Assembly: GCA_002404055.1 (NCBI GenBank)
Contig: DHIZ01000315.1
Span: 1-16,245 of the forward strand
From: Chloroflexi bacterium UBA4733
Lineage (GTDB): Bacteria; Chloroflexota; UBA4733
Direction: 5' to 3'
DNA: 16,245 bases
Below the pieces are notes generated by a model, which saw only the letters and a program-made list of their open reading frames with translations, ran no database searches and was not told the origin of the DNA. Positions 6,042 to 13,247 of the stretch are shown here, one piece after another. Position 1 is the stretch's first letter. The number at the start of each line of letters is the position of its first letter. Made by a program: the position numbers and the translations under genes.

Positions 6042-7037
6042 CTACGGTAGGCGCGCCACCAGCAACTCGGCAGCGCCACCCACCGGCTGGAGCAGGCAGG
6101 CTTCTAGGGCAGCCGGGAGGAGTAGTGAGCCTCCGGGATGCAGCAATTCATCCGGCCAGTCCTGTGTCGGCGACGAGAGCGTGACGCTGCCCCTGGTGCA
6201 GGTCAGGCCTATGAAGGTGCGGCCCACCGGGTGGCACGTCCAACCAGCCTGCAAGGCAACCCGTTCCAGCACAAAGTACGGGCAGCGCACGACCTCTTGC
6301 CGCTGCGCGCCGGCTTCGTGCCCGAGGTCACGCGGCGCTACTTTCTCCTGCGCCGGCGGAGTCAGGGTGGCCACCTGCGCGGCCTTGTCGAGGTGCAGCT
6401 CGCGGGACTTCCCGTCCGGCCCACGGCGGTTCCAATCGTAGAGGCGGTACGTCGTACTGCTCGTCTGTTGAACCTCGTACAGCACGATTCCTGCGCCAAT
6501 GGCGTGGATCGTACCGGCAGGCACCAGCACAACATCGCCGACCTGGACTGGAAGGTAGGCCAGGTCGTTCTCAATCGATCCATCGCCCGACCGCTCCCGC
6601 AACTGCTCTGGAGTCAGCGGGTGGGACAACCCGTACACCAGTTTGGCGCCTGGGTCAGCATCCAGAATGTACCAAGCCTCGGTCTTGCCGAACGGTTCGC
6701 CTTCCAGTGCCTGTGCCTGCTGGTCGTTCGGGTGGACCTGGATGGAAAGCTGCTGCGTCGCGTCGATGAGCTTGATGAGCAGAGGGAAGCGTCCGGGCGG
6801 GTTGCCGATGGCGGCTGTCCCGAGCAACAACTCACCCAACTGCTCCGTGAGTTCCCGGAGGGTCTTTCCCGCGAAGGCGCCGTTTTGGACAGCATCGCCT
6901 TCGTAGATCTCCCAACTCTCCCCGATGCTGCCGGACGTACACGCACCCTTGCCGTAGCGCTGACCGAGCTTGTCACCTCCCCAGATCGGCCGTGAGAGGT
7001 ACGGATCGAGACGCAAGGGGTACAGCGTTGGCGGCAT
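6042..7037 (-). CDS. manA: Mannose-6-phosphate isomerase, class I
   Basis: Interconverts mannose 6-phosphate and fructose 6-phosphate, linking glycolysis to GDP-mannose and surface polysaccharides. The 331-residue cupin enzyme carries the four zinc ligands: Q100 and H102 (SIQVHPND), E120 (GKTEAWYIL) and H178 (PAGTIHAIG). Also present are the N-terminal PIWGG, ESWEIYEGD (40-48) and the TTYRLYDWNRRGPDGK segment near the catalytic arginine. This is the short bacterial form seen in Firmicutes and Chloroflexi rather than the longer enteric form. GAAAGGA lies about 8 bp before the ATG. It is divergent from hemA across about 130 bp. Confidence 0.94.
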   Translation of the reverse strand: MPPTLYPLRLDPYLSRPIWGGDKLGQRYGKGACTSGSIGESWEIYEGDAVQNGAFAGKTLRELTEQLGELLLGTAAIGNPPGRFPLLIKLIDATQQLSIQVHPNDQQAQALEGEPFGKTEAWYILDADPGAKLVYGLSHPLTPEQLRERSGDGSIENDLAYLPVQVGDVVLVPAGTIHAIGAGIVLYEVQQTSSTTYRLYDWNRRGPDGKSRELHLDKAAQVATLTPPAQEKVAPRDLGHEAGAQRQEVVRCPYFVLERVALQAGWTCHPVGRTFIGLTCTRGSVTLSSPTQDWPDELLHPGGSLLLPAALEACLLQPVGGAAELLVARLP

Positions 7038-7104
7038 GGCGTGTTCCTTTCAGCGTACAGGCTGTAGCGTGATCCGTGCCGAGGCCCTGAACCGCTCCGC
7101 CGCC

Positions 7105-7121
7105 ATTATCGGTGTTAGTAT
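7105..7121. promoter_or_regulatory. Possible divergent promoters of manA and hemA
   Basis: On the minus strand GATAAT (plus coordinates 7105-7110) is a 5/6 -10 match about 70 bp before the manA ATG. On the plus strand TGT-TAGTAT (7113-7121) has the extended -10 form 48 bp before hemA. The two overlap back to back. Neither has a convincing -35, so both are weak calls. Confidence 0.28.
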
Positions 7122-7168
7122 TGAGCGTTGCAGAGCACGCACAGGCGTGAGTGGGCTCAGGAGACGTG

Positions 7169-8521
7169 ATGAGCGAAGCGTCGCTGCAGATGGTGGGCGT
7201 GAGCCACCGCCGGGCAGCTGTCGGGCTGCGCGAACGCGTTGCCATCGCCAAGGCCGACCTCGCAGGTTGCCTGCTCGCGTTGCGTGCCGACCCGAGCGTC
7301 CAGGAATGCATTATCGTCTCCACCTGCAACCGGACTGAAGTCTACGCGGTCATGCGGGGGGGCTCAGCCGCGGCCGACCGTCGCGTGCTGGAAGCGTTTC
7401 TGGCGCGGCGCGCCGGCATGATGGGCGACGAGATCGCGCCGTTCCTGTACCAGTTATCGGATATTTTGGTCGCCCAGCACCTGTTCCGCGTGGCCAGCGG
7501 GCTGGACTCACTGGTGGTTGGCGAGGTGGAAATTCTCGGTCAGGTCAAGGACGCCTTGCGCGCTGCCGAGGCGGCCCATTCGGGCGGCAAGTGGCTGTAC
7601 ACGCTCTTCCGCCGAGCGCTAGAGGCCGGCAAGCGAGCGCGCAACGAGACGGCAATCAGCGCAGGCGCCACCTCGGTCAGTTGGGCGGCCGTGGAACTGG
7701 CACGAGAGCGCGTGCCTCATCTGGCGCACGCGCAGGTGCTGGTGCTCGGCGCAGGGGCGACGGCGGAAGCAGTGGCGCGTGCGCTCGCCGCGCACGGCGT
7801 GGAAGGCACGATGGTCGCCAACCGCACGACGGAGCGGGCGGAGAAGCTGGCGCGGCTGGTCGGCGGTGTTGCTGTGCCTTTCCCGCAACTCCTGTCCTAC
7901 CTGGCCATAGCCGACGTCGTGATCTGCTCCACCGACGCGCCACACCCGATCCTCTCGCTTGCATCCGTGCAGTCGACGCTGGCGGCACGCCAGGGTCGGC
8001 GGCTCTGCCTGATCGATGTGGCAGTGCCACGCGACGTGGAGCCGGAAGTCGGGACGTTGGCAGGCGTCGAGTTGTTCGACATGGACGCCCTGGCCGCCCG
8101 TGCCGGGCAAGGTCTCCGCCGCCGGGAGGCGGAGGTGGCCAAGGTCGACCAGATCATTTTAGATGAGATCGACCGTTTCGTGGCCTGGCAATCCTCGCTG
8201 CGGGTGACGACGACGATCGCCTCCTTGCAGCAACGCGCCGAAGCAATGCGGCGCCAGGAATTGCAGCGTGTCTCCACGCGGCTGGCCAACGTCAGCCCGG
8301 AGGCCCACCAGGCCATCGAGGCCGCAACTCGCGCTATCGTCAACAAGATGCTGCATCATCCGATCAGCGTGCTCCGGGAGACGGCGATGCAAGGGACTGA
8401 CGCACGCTACATCCAGGCCGTCGAGGAGCTGTTTGATCTGGGTATACGGGAAGCGGCTGCCGTCAGTCCTGCAGCGCTACCAGGCGCTGATTCACCGTAT
8501 CCACCAGCCCCTGCTCGGTAA
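7169..8521 (+). CDS. hemA: Glutamyl-tRNA reductase
   Basis: Reduces glutamate on charged tRNA-Glu to glutamate-1-semialdehyde with NADPH, the committed step of the C5 route to haem, sirohaem and related tetrapyrroles. The 450-residue protein shows the nucleophile Cys53 in STCNRTEVY (51-59), H104 in QHLFRVASGLDSLVVGEVEILGQ (103-125), the helix KRARNETAISAGATSVSWAAVELA, the nucleotide-binding VLGAGATAEAV (192-202) and a C-terminal helical dimerisation region. ATG 7169 is preferred over the upstream in-frame GTG 7151 because AGGAG (7159-7163) lies 5 bp ahead. No other haem gene is adjacent. The last 59 bp overlap the convergent adenine-deaminase-like gene. Confidence 0.96.
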   Translation: MSEASLQMVGVSHRRAAVGLRERVAIAKADLAGCLLALRADPSVQECIIVSTCNRTEVYAVMRGGSAAADRRVLEAFLARRAGMMGDEIAPFLYQLSDILVAQHLFRVASGLDSLVVGEVEILGQVKDALRAAEAAHSGGKWLYTLFRRALEAGKRARNETAISAGATSVSWAAVELARERVPHLAHAQVLVLGAGATAEAVARALAAHGVEGTMVANRTTERAEKLARLVGGVAVPFPQLLSYLAIADVVICSTDAPHPILSLASVQSTLAARQGRRLCLIDVAVPRDVEPEVGTLAGVELFDMDALAARAGQGLRRREAEVAKVDQIILDEIDRFVAWQSSLRVTTTIASLQQRAEAMRRQELQRVSTRLANVSPEAHQAIEAATRAIVNKMLHHPISVLRETAMQGTDARYIQAVEELFDLGIREAAAVSPAALPGADSPYPPAPAR

Positions 8522-10163
8522 GGCGTAACGCTCCTGCGCTGGTGTGGGCCAACGAGGCGAGGGCCGAGAAAGGGTGTGCGGCCTCGCAGCCCAGCTCCCA
8601 GGCCGCCTCGTACAGGTGTCGCACTGCCACAACCAGGTCGGCTGCGGGAAGTACGCTGAGCAGACCCGCATAGGGGAGCGGCAGCGCCGCACTGACCTGA
8701 CCGTCCCTCGCCACCGCCATACCACCACCATCCGACACGACCTGGTGCAGCGCCGCCAGCATACTGGCGTCATCGATGCCGGCGACGATCAGGTTTTGGC
8801 CCGAGCCGGCGAAGGAGCAGCACAGCGCTCCTTCCCGCAGCCCCAACCCCTGCACAAAGCCCTTGCCGAGCCGCCCGCTGGCGGTGTGGCGCTCCAACAC
8901 GGCAACTTTGACGATATCTCGCGCCGGGTCAGCGCCGAGTCGCCCGTCGTGCCACGATGGCGTGCCGAAACGAACAGTCGTGGTCCCGTCGGCTTCCAAG
9001 GCAATGATTCGGCAGGCGCCGGCATGCCCGGCAATGACCAGGTGTTCGGCCATAATCAGGGCAGCATGCATGCTCTGACGGCCCTGCATTGCTTCCGCTT
9101 TGACCACGGGCAACAGTGACACACCCTGGCGGGCGATCGGGCGCCCATCCTTGATGACGAGGTTGATGTGAAAGTTGCGCAGGTCGTCGACTACAACGAC
9201 GTCGGCTCGACGACCGGGCAAGAGCGCGCCCCGGTCGTGCAGGCCGAACAACGCCGCCGGTTGCGATGTCACCATGCGCACGGCATCGCCGGCAGGCACA
9301 CCGGCGTGTACCACCCGCCGCAGAGCGGCATCGAGGTGGCCATCGGCGACGAGGTCCGCCGCGCTGCAGGGCCCGGAGACGAGGCAGACCCGGTCGAGGC
9401 GAGTCGCTTTGCTGAGCCACTTCAGATCGGTCGCCGACGAGGCCATGCTTCCTTCCGGCGCGAGGAGCCAGAGTCCCTGCCGCAACTTGGCAAGCGCCTC
9501 CTGCGGCGAATGCCAGGCACGATCAGCAACGACGCCGAGCGCCAGGAGCGCCGCCGCCTCTTCCTCCGTCACGCCGGCAGCTTCGACAATCACCGGCAAA
9601 TAGGCCTCGTATTGGCTGGTATCCAGCACTTCACCACCAGCGTCCAGCAGTGTTCGACCATCAAGGTCGCCACCGCACGCCACCAGGCCGGGCAGCGAGA
9701 GGTGCATCGGCTCCAGGCTGCCGAAGCGACCCGGCGCCGTGTCCCAGAGCGGGGCACAGGTCAGGGGCAGCGCACACCTGACGTCGATCTCCGGCCGCGA
9801 CCCCCCGGCCGATATGGCCGCCAGCCCCTGGAGTCCAAGCACCGCGGCGATGCCGCGGAAGTCAAAAACTGCCAGCGTCGTGCCATGCGTGCTGACCGCC
9901 CGGCAATACCCGCCCAGCGAGAGCAGACTTGTTTCCAGTACCGCACCGCCGTCGATAAACCCCGGCAAAATGATGCGGCCGCGCACGTCAAAGGTTTGCA
10001 GCCCATCGTACCTGCCGATCCCGGCGATTCGGTCGCCGAAGAGGGCGAGGTCGCCCTCCACCAGATCGCCGCTGAGGACATCGAAGATGCGGCCGTTGGT
10101 CAAGACCAGATCGGCGAGTACACGGCCGCGCGCGACATCAGCCAGACGCTGTCGCGCATTCAT
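8463..10163 (-). CDS. Adenine deaminase-like pseudoenzyme (catalytic residues lost)
   Basis: 566 residues that align along the whole length with adenine deaminase: LVLTNGRIFDVLSGDLVEGDLAL near the N-terminus, PGFIDG (67-72), THGTT, LRQGLWLLAPEGS, PGRRADVVVVDDL (316-328) and the C-terminal domain with VLERHTASGRLGKGFVQGLGLREGAL (422-447) and PLPYAGLLS. From recalled AdeC sequences, the metal and active-site positions are all changed: HVH becomes GAV (73-75), DPHE becomes DFRG (101-104), GHAAG becomes VEAAG (193-197), DHE becomes DRA (214-216), TDD becomes SGP (263-265) and HDSH becomes GSGQ (453-456). The frame is open and the fold motifs are kept, so this looks like a conserved non-catalytic homologue, not decay. 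ATG 10163 lies 4 bp after the DUF3048 stop; earlier starts fall inside that gene. Role unknown; adenine deamination is unlikely. Confidence 0.85.
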   Translation of the reverse strand: MNARQRLADVARGRVLADLVLTNGRIFDVLSGDLVEGDLALFGDRIAGIGRYDGLQTFDVRGRIILPGFIDGGAVLETSLLSLGGYCRAVSTHGTTLAVFDFRGIAAVLGLQGLAAISAGGSRPEIDVRCALPLTCAPLWDTAPGRFGSLEPMHLSLPGLVACGGDLDGRTLLDAGGEVLDTSQYEAYLPVIVEAAGVTEEEAAALLALGVVADRAWHSPQEALAKLRQGLWLLAPEGSMASSATDLKWLSKATRLDRVCLVSGPCSAADLVADGHLDAALRRVVHAGVPAGDAVRMVTSQPAALFGLHDRGALLPGRRADVVVVDDLRNFHINLVIKDGRPIARQGVSLLPVVKAEAMQGRQSMHAALIMAEHLVIAGHAGACRIIALEADGTTTVRFGTPSWHDGRLGADPARDIVKVAVLERHTASGRLGKGFVQGLGLREGALCCSFAGSGQNLIVAGIDDASMLAALHQVVSDGGGMAVARDGQVSAALPLPYAGLLSVLPAADLVVAVRHLYEAAWELGCEAAHPFSALASLAHTSAGALRLTEQGLVDTVNQRLVALQD

Positions 10164-10167
10164 CCGG

Positions 10168-11343
10168 CTACGCCAGTTGCATCGTGTCCGGCAAGAAGGA
10201 AATCCAGACGTTGCCCGGCGCGAAAGTCGCTGGCGACCCATCGGGGAAAACAAAGGTCGTGAGGTCCTTTACCAGGTCGCGGCTCCAGGTAAGGTCGATC
10301 CGCTGTTGATCTCGCAGTAACACCGCCTTTCCCGTACCGATCTGGATGAATTGGAGGGAATGGGAGCCTTCACTGTCCTCAATGATATTGGTCACGACTT
10401 CTTTGGCAAACTGGGCGACGACGTTGGTGACGATGATCTGCTTGCCGGTATTGGCGTCGATCAAGCCTCGCCCGTCGACGGAGCGGCGGTAGCCCTGAGC
10501 CGCACTATCCCAAACATAGCCGGCATCGGAAGGCGAGCCATACGGGATCGTCAGGCCGGCGGCCGGCGTCGATGTGAGACCCGAGGGCAGCGGCCCGACC
10601 GGAAAGGCACGCGGAACTGCTGCGGTCAGGGTGACGCCGCGCCCCGCCAGAAACGGTCGCAGTCGTTCCAGCGACGTGTAGAGGTTATATGGCGCGGCGC
10701 GGTCCGATGTCCGGTAGGCGGCAGGTACGTTGTTCGTCAGATCCAGGTCGATCTGCGTGATGCCGGCCGCGTTGAGCAGTTGTTGCACCGGCGTGCTCGC
10801 TCCGACGTGCATCAGGATGGCATCCCACTGTTGCGTGAGGTCAATGTCGACGATGCGAGCGCTGCGCAGGTTGCCGATGTCCGCCAGCGTCTGTTGCAGG
10901 AAGAGGCCGGTGAAGCGCGTGATGTTGCCTTCCGCCAGGGTTTCGTACACGGCGTAGGCGTTGCTCAGGCCGCTCTGCGGTCGAGCGTCTGGAGCATTGT
11001 CGATCTGGAAGAGGATCGGGCGCAGGGCAAAGTCCCACGGTTGGTTGGCGAATTGCGCGTTGAGGGCGGCGGCGCTGACCGGCGCCGACGCCGAACCGGG
11101 CGTAGCGGTCGCGGAGATACTGGAAGCGGCGACGGTTGCCGTCGGTGCGACCGTGGCCACCGGCGTCGGAACCGTCGCCGTCGGCGTCACGGCTGGCGGC
11201 GCGCTCGTCGGTAGCGCGCTCGGCGTGGCGATTGCCGCTGCCGGCGGTGGGGCCGCCTTGCCGGCACAGGCGGAAAGCAGCAGAAGCGCTGGTGCGCCAG
11301 TCAACAAGCGGACCATTCGTCGTCGTGAAAGCAATTCGGTCAC
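10168..11343 (-). CDS. DUF3048 family lipoprotein (YerB-like)
   Basis: A 391-residue exported protein of unknown biochemical role. GTG 11343 is chosen because GCGAGGGA precedes it by about 5 bp. It gives the signal SRRRMVRLLTGAPALLLLSAC, with a lipobox ending at Cys26 and a Tat-like arginine cluster. A low-complexity Ala/Pro/Thr linker (about 28-90) follows. The DUF3048 core starts around residue 100: RPILFQIDNAPDARPQSGLSNAYAVYETLAEGNITRFTGLF, then IGNLRSARIVDIDLTQQWDAILMHVGAS. The C-terminal half ends with DGSPATFAPGNVWISFLP, typical of the family. A longer GTG start at 11382 abuts the palindrome at 11383 and lacks a good ribosome-binding site. The adenine-deaminase-like gene follows after 4 bp, so the two are probably co-translated. 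Confidence 0.88.
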   Translation of the reverse strand: MTELLSRRRMVRLLTGAPALLLLSACAGKAAPPPAAAIATPSALPTSAPPAVTPTATVPTPVATVAPTATVAASSISATATPGSASAPVSAAALNAQFANQPWDFALRPILFQIDNAPDARPQSGLSNAYAVYETLAEGNITRFTGLFLQQTLADIGNLRSARIVDIDLTQQWDAILMHVGASTPVQQLLNAAGITQIDLDLTNNVPAAYRTSDRAAPYNLYTSLERLRPFLAGRGVTLTAAVPRAFPVGPLPSGLTSTPAAGLTIPYGSPSDAGYVWDSAAQGYRRSVDGRGLIDANTGKQIIVTNVVAQFAKEVVTNIIEDSEGSHSLQFIQIGTGKAVLLRDQQRIDLTWSRDLVKDLTTFVFPDGSPATFAPGNVWISFLPDTMQLA

Positions 11344-11382
11344 GCAGTCCCTCGCAATGTGCCGGCGCGGGTGGCGATTCAC

Positions 11383-11490
11383 GCCTGGCGACTAAAGTCG
11401 CGGCTATGCCAGCAAAGTCCGCCTTCGCGGACTAGGTCAGCCCGCGCAGGCGGGCTTCGCTCACTGTAGCCGCGACTTTAGTCGCCAGGC
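11383..11490. repeat. 108-bp cloverleaf-like palindromic element
   Basis: Perfect 24-bp outer arms (11383-11406 and 11467-11490) enclose two 7-bp hairpins with four-base loops: AGTCCGC-CTTC-GCGGACT (11416-11433) and AGCCCGC-GCAG-GCGGGCT (11439-11456). Each outer arm also holds the small palindrome GCGACTAAAGTCGC or its complement. It lies just upstream of the DUF3048 gene and about 30 bp from a further hairpin. The layout suggests a dispersed palindromic repeat of the kind I recall from Chloroflexota genomes; copy number cannot be checked here. It could act as a structured RNA, a terminator or a protein-binding site. Confidence 0.9.
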
Positions 11491-11521
11491 CGTTATCTCC
11501 GCCGAAAATCGCTTAAACACC

Positions 11522-11551
11522 GATAGGGCCATGGCACGCCATGGCCCTATC
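11522..11551. terminator. Perfect 13-bp hairpin, probable terminator of the Fe-S carrier gene
   Basis: GATAGGGCCATGG (11522-11534), a CACG loop and CCATGGCCCTATC (11539-11551) form a perfect stem. It starts 21 bp after the minus-strand stop of the Fe-S carrier gene. On that strand the sequence after the stem is only mildly T-rich (GGTGTTT), so termination is plausible but not textbook. Confidence 0.55.
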
Positions 11552-11572
11552 ATCGCAACGTCGCTTGGCGAC

Positions 11573-11932
11573 CTAATGGGCGCAGCTCTTCGCTTCGCCG
11601 CTGGCGCCGTCGGTGCGGAACGACTGCCCACAACCGCACCCGCCCGTGGCGTTGGGGTTGTTGACCACGAACCCGGCGCCCATCATGCTCTCCACATAAT
11701 GGACCTCGGCGCCGTTGACGTAGGGCAGGCTGTCCGAATCGACGAGGATCTTCACGCCGCCATACTCGCTGACGTCGTCGTCGGCGTTCACTTCGTCGTC
11801 GAGCGTCATGCCGTAGCTGAAGCCCGAGCAGCCGCCGCTCGTCACAAAGAGACGCAACGCCAGGTCTGCCCGCTCGTCGCGAGCGGCAAGCTCCTGGACC
11901 TTGCCCGCAGCCTCAGGTGTAATCGTAATCAT
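11573..11932 (-). CDS. erpA: Iron-sulfur cluster insertion protein (A-type carrier, HesB/IscA/ErpA family)
   Basis: A small cytoplasmic carrier that passes Fe-S clusters to apoproteins. The 119-residue protein has the three conserved cysteines: C35 in SGGCSGFSYGM and C99/C101 in GGCGCGQSF. VNGAEVHYVESMMGAGFVVNNPNA between them is typical of A-type carriers. The GAGFVVNNPNA segment resembles ErpA, but IscA and SufA paralogues cannot be excluded. The 16-residue tail after GQSF holds an extra Cys117 and is longer than usual. AAGGAG lies about 8 bp ahead of the ATG. No isc or suf genes are adjacent. It is divergent from the aminotransferase gene. Confidence 0.92.
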   Translation of the reverse strand: MITITPEAAGKVQELAARDERADLALRLFVTSGGCSGFSYGMTLDDEVNADDDVSEYGGVKILVDSDSLPYVNGAEVHYVESMMGAGFVVNNPNATGGCGCGQSFRTDGASGEAKSCAH

Positions 11933-11965
11933 TCCTCTACTCCTTCTCTCCCCACCGGGCGAGCT

Positions 11966-11978
11966 GGTTTGCCAAACC
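11966..11978. promoter_or_regulatory. Palindrome in the erpA/aminotransferase intergenic region
   Basis: GGTTTG-C-CAAACC is a 13-bp palindrome 34 bp upstream of the erpA ATG, within the divergent control region. It resembles a dimeric repressor site, but its position relative to an erpA promoter is not clear and no regulator is encoded nearby. Confidence 0.3.
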
Positions 11979-12004
11979 GGGAAACCTGCAGCAAGTCTAC
12001 CATG

Positions 12005-12034
12005 GTGACGGCGGACCGTTGGCGTGGGTACACT
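12005..12034 (+). promoter_or_regulatory. Candidate promoter of the aminotransferase-hom operon
   Basis: GTGACG (12005-12010) and TACACT (12029-12034) are separated by 18 bp, each matching four of six consensus bases. The start site would fall near 12041, about 37 bp before the GTG of the aminotransferase gene. Confidence 0.35.
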
Positions 12035-12077
12035 GGCAGCGAGCGGCAGACGGTTCGCCCGGAGGAGATGTTGAAGC

Positions 12078-13247
12078 GTGGTAGAGACCGCCGAACGATT
12101 GCGCCAGTTACCCCCCTATTTGTTCGTCCAGATTCGCCAGAAAGAGCGTGAGGCCAAGGCCCGTGGCATCGACGTGATTAGCCTCGGCGTCGGTGACCCC
12201 GATCAGCCCACGCCGGATCACATCATTGAGGCACTTTGCAGCGCCGCCCACGACCCGGCCATGCACGTTTACCCGCCGGACGAGGAGCGTGGTATGGCGG
12301 AGTTCCGCCAGGCGGTCGCCGACTGGTATGGTCGGCGATTCGGCGTGAAGGCGGACCCGGAGCGCGAGGTGCTGGCGCTTATCGGCAGCAAAGAGGGCAA
12401 CCACCACCTGGCGCTGGCCTACCTCAACCCTGGCGACGTGGCCCTGATTCCTGATCCGGCCTATCCCGCCTACGTCGCCAGCGCGATTTTCGCCGGCGCG
12501 CAGGTGGTGCGGGTTCCGATGTCGGCCGAGCGCGGCTGGTTGCCAGATCTCAGCGCCATCCCCAGCGACCTGGCAAGGCGTGCCCGCGTCCTGTGGCTCA
12601 ACTACCCGAACAACCCCACCACCGCGCTGGCCGGCGCCGACTTCTGGCGGGAGACCGTCGCCTGGGCCAGGGCCACCGACACGGTCGTCGTCAACGACTG
12701 CCCCTACAGTGAAATCGCCTTCGACGAGCAGCCGGCGAGCCTGCTGGCCGGCGGCAGCCTGGATGCCCCAATTGTCGAGTTCAACTCCCTCTCCAAGCCC
12801 TACAACATGACCGGCTGGCGCATCGGCATGGCCATCGGCAATGCCGACATTATCGCCGCTCTGCGCAAGGTCAAAGAGAACACCGACTCCGGCGCCTTCG
12901 GCGCCGTACAGCGGGCAGGTGTGGCTGCCCTGGCTGGCCCGCAGGACAATATTGCCAAGATGATTGCCATCTACTGTCGCCGACGCGATCTGGTCGTCGA
13001 CACCTGGCATGCGCTCGGCCTGCCCTTGGAAGCGCCGCGCGCCACCTTCTACGTGTGGGCGCCTATCCCGGCGGGTCGCGGCTCCATTGCGTTTGCCGGC
13101 GAACTGCTGGAGCGGGCCGGCGTTGTGGTCACGCCCGGCGTCGGCTACGGTAGTCAGGGCGAAGGCTACGTCCGCATGTCGCTGACGATGCGCGACGAGC
13201 GTCTACAGGAGGCCATGCAGCGGATTCGGGCGCTGGGCCAACTTTGA
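12078..13247 (+). CDS. Class I/II aminotransferase, LL-diaminopimelate aminotransferase-like
   Basis: A 389-residue PLP enzyme of fold type I. Family features are ISLGVGDPDQPTPDHI near the N-terminus, IGSKEGNHHLALAYLNPGDVALIPDPAYPAY, LNYPNNPTTA, VVNDCPYSEIAF and the cofactor lysine K240 in FNSLSKPYNMTGWRIG. EGYVRMSL near the end holds the substrate-carboxylate arginine. The GSKEG and SLSKPYNMTGWR pattern fits DapL, which makes LL-diaminopimelate from tetrahydrodipicolinate for lysine and cell-wall synthesis. Alanine, aspartate or another amino acid as substrate cannot be excluded. The adjoining homoserine dehydrogenase supports a role in the aspartate family. Start is GTG 12078, with GGAGGAG (12061-12067) a rather long 10 bp upstream; an ATG at 12068 is out of frame. 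Confidence 0.85.
   Translation: MVETAERLRQLPPYLFVQIRQKEREAKARGIDVISLGVGDPDQPTPDHIIEALCSAAHDPAMHVYPPDEERGMAEFRQAVADWYGRRFGVKADPEREVLALIGSKEGNHHLALAYLNPGDVALIPDPAYPAYVASAIFAGAQVVRVPMSAERGWLPDLSAIPSDLARRARVLWLNYPNNPTTALAGADFWRETVAWARATDTVVVNDCPYSEIAFDEQPASLLAGGSLDAPIVEFNSLSKPYNMTGWRIGMAIGNADIIAALRKVKENTDSGAFGAVQRAGVAALAGPQDNIAKMIAIYCRRRDLVVDTWHALGLPLEAPRATFYVWAPIPAGRGSIAFAGELLERAGVVVTPGVGYGSQGEGYVRMSLTMRDERLQEAMQRIRALGQL

Noticed and set aside
6138..6995. Plus-strand frame of 285 codons opposite manA
   Set aside because: manA has all zinc ligands and a proper start; the plus-strand frame is a shadow without motifs.
9168..10262. Long plus-strand frame (364 codons) opposite the adenine-deaminase-like gene
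   Set aside because: It is antisense to a gene with clear family motifs; the translation shows no domain and is arginine/histidine/glutamine rich, as expected for a GC-rich shadow frame.
11383..11490. Cloverleaf as a tRNA gene
   Set aside because: The outer stem (24 bp) is far too long, there are only two inner hairpins, and no TTCGA T-loop, D-loop pattern or 3' acceptor sequence is present.
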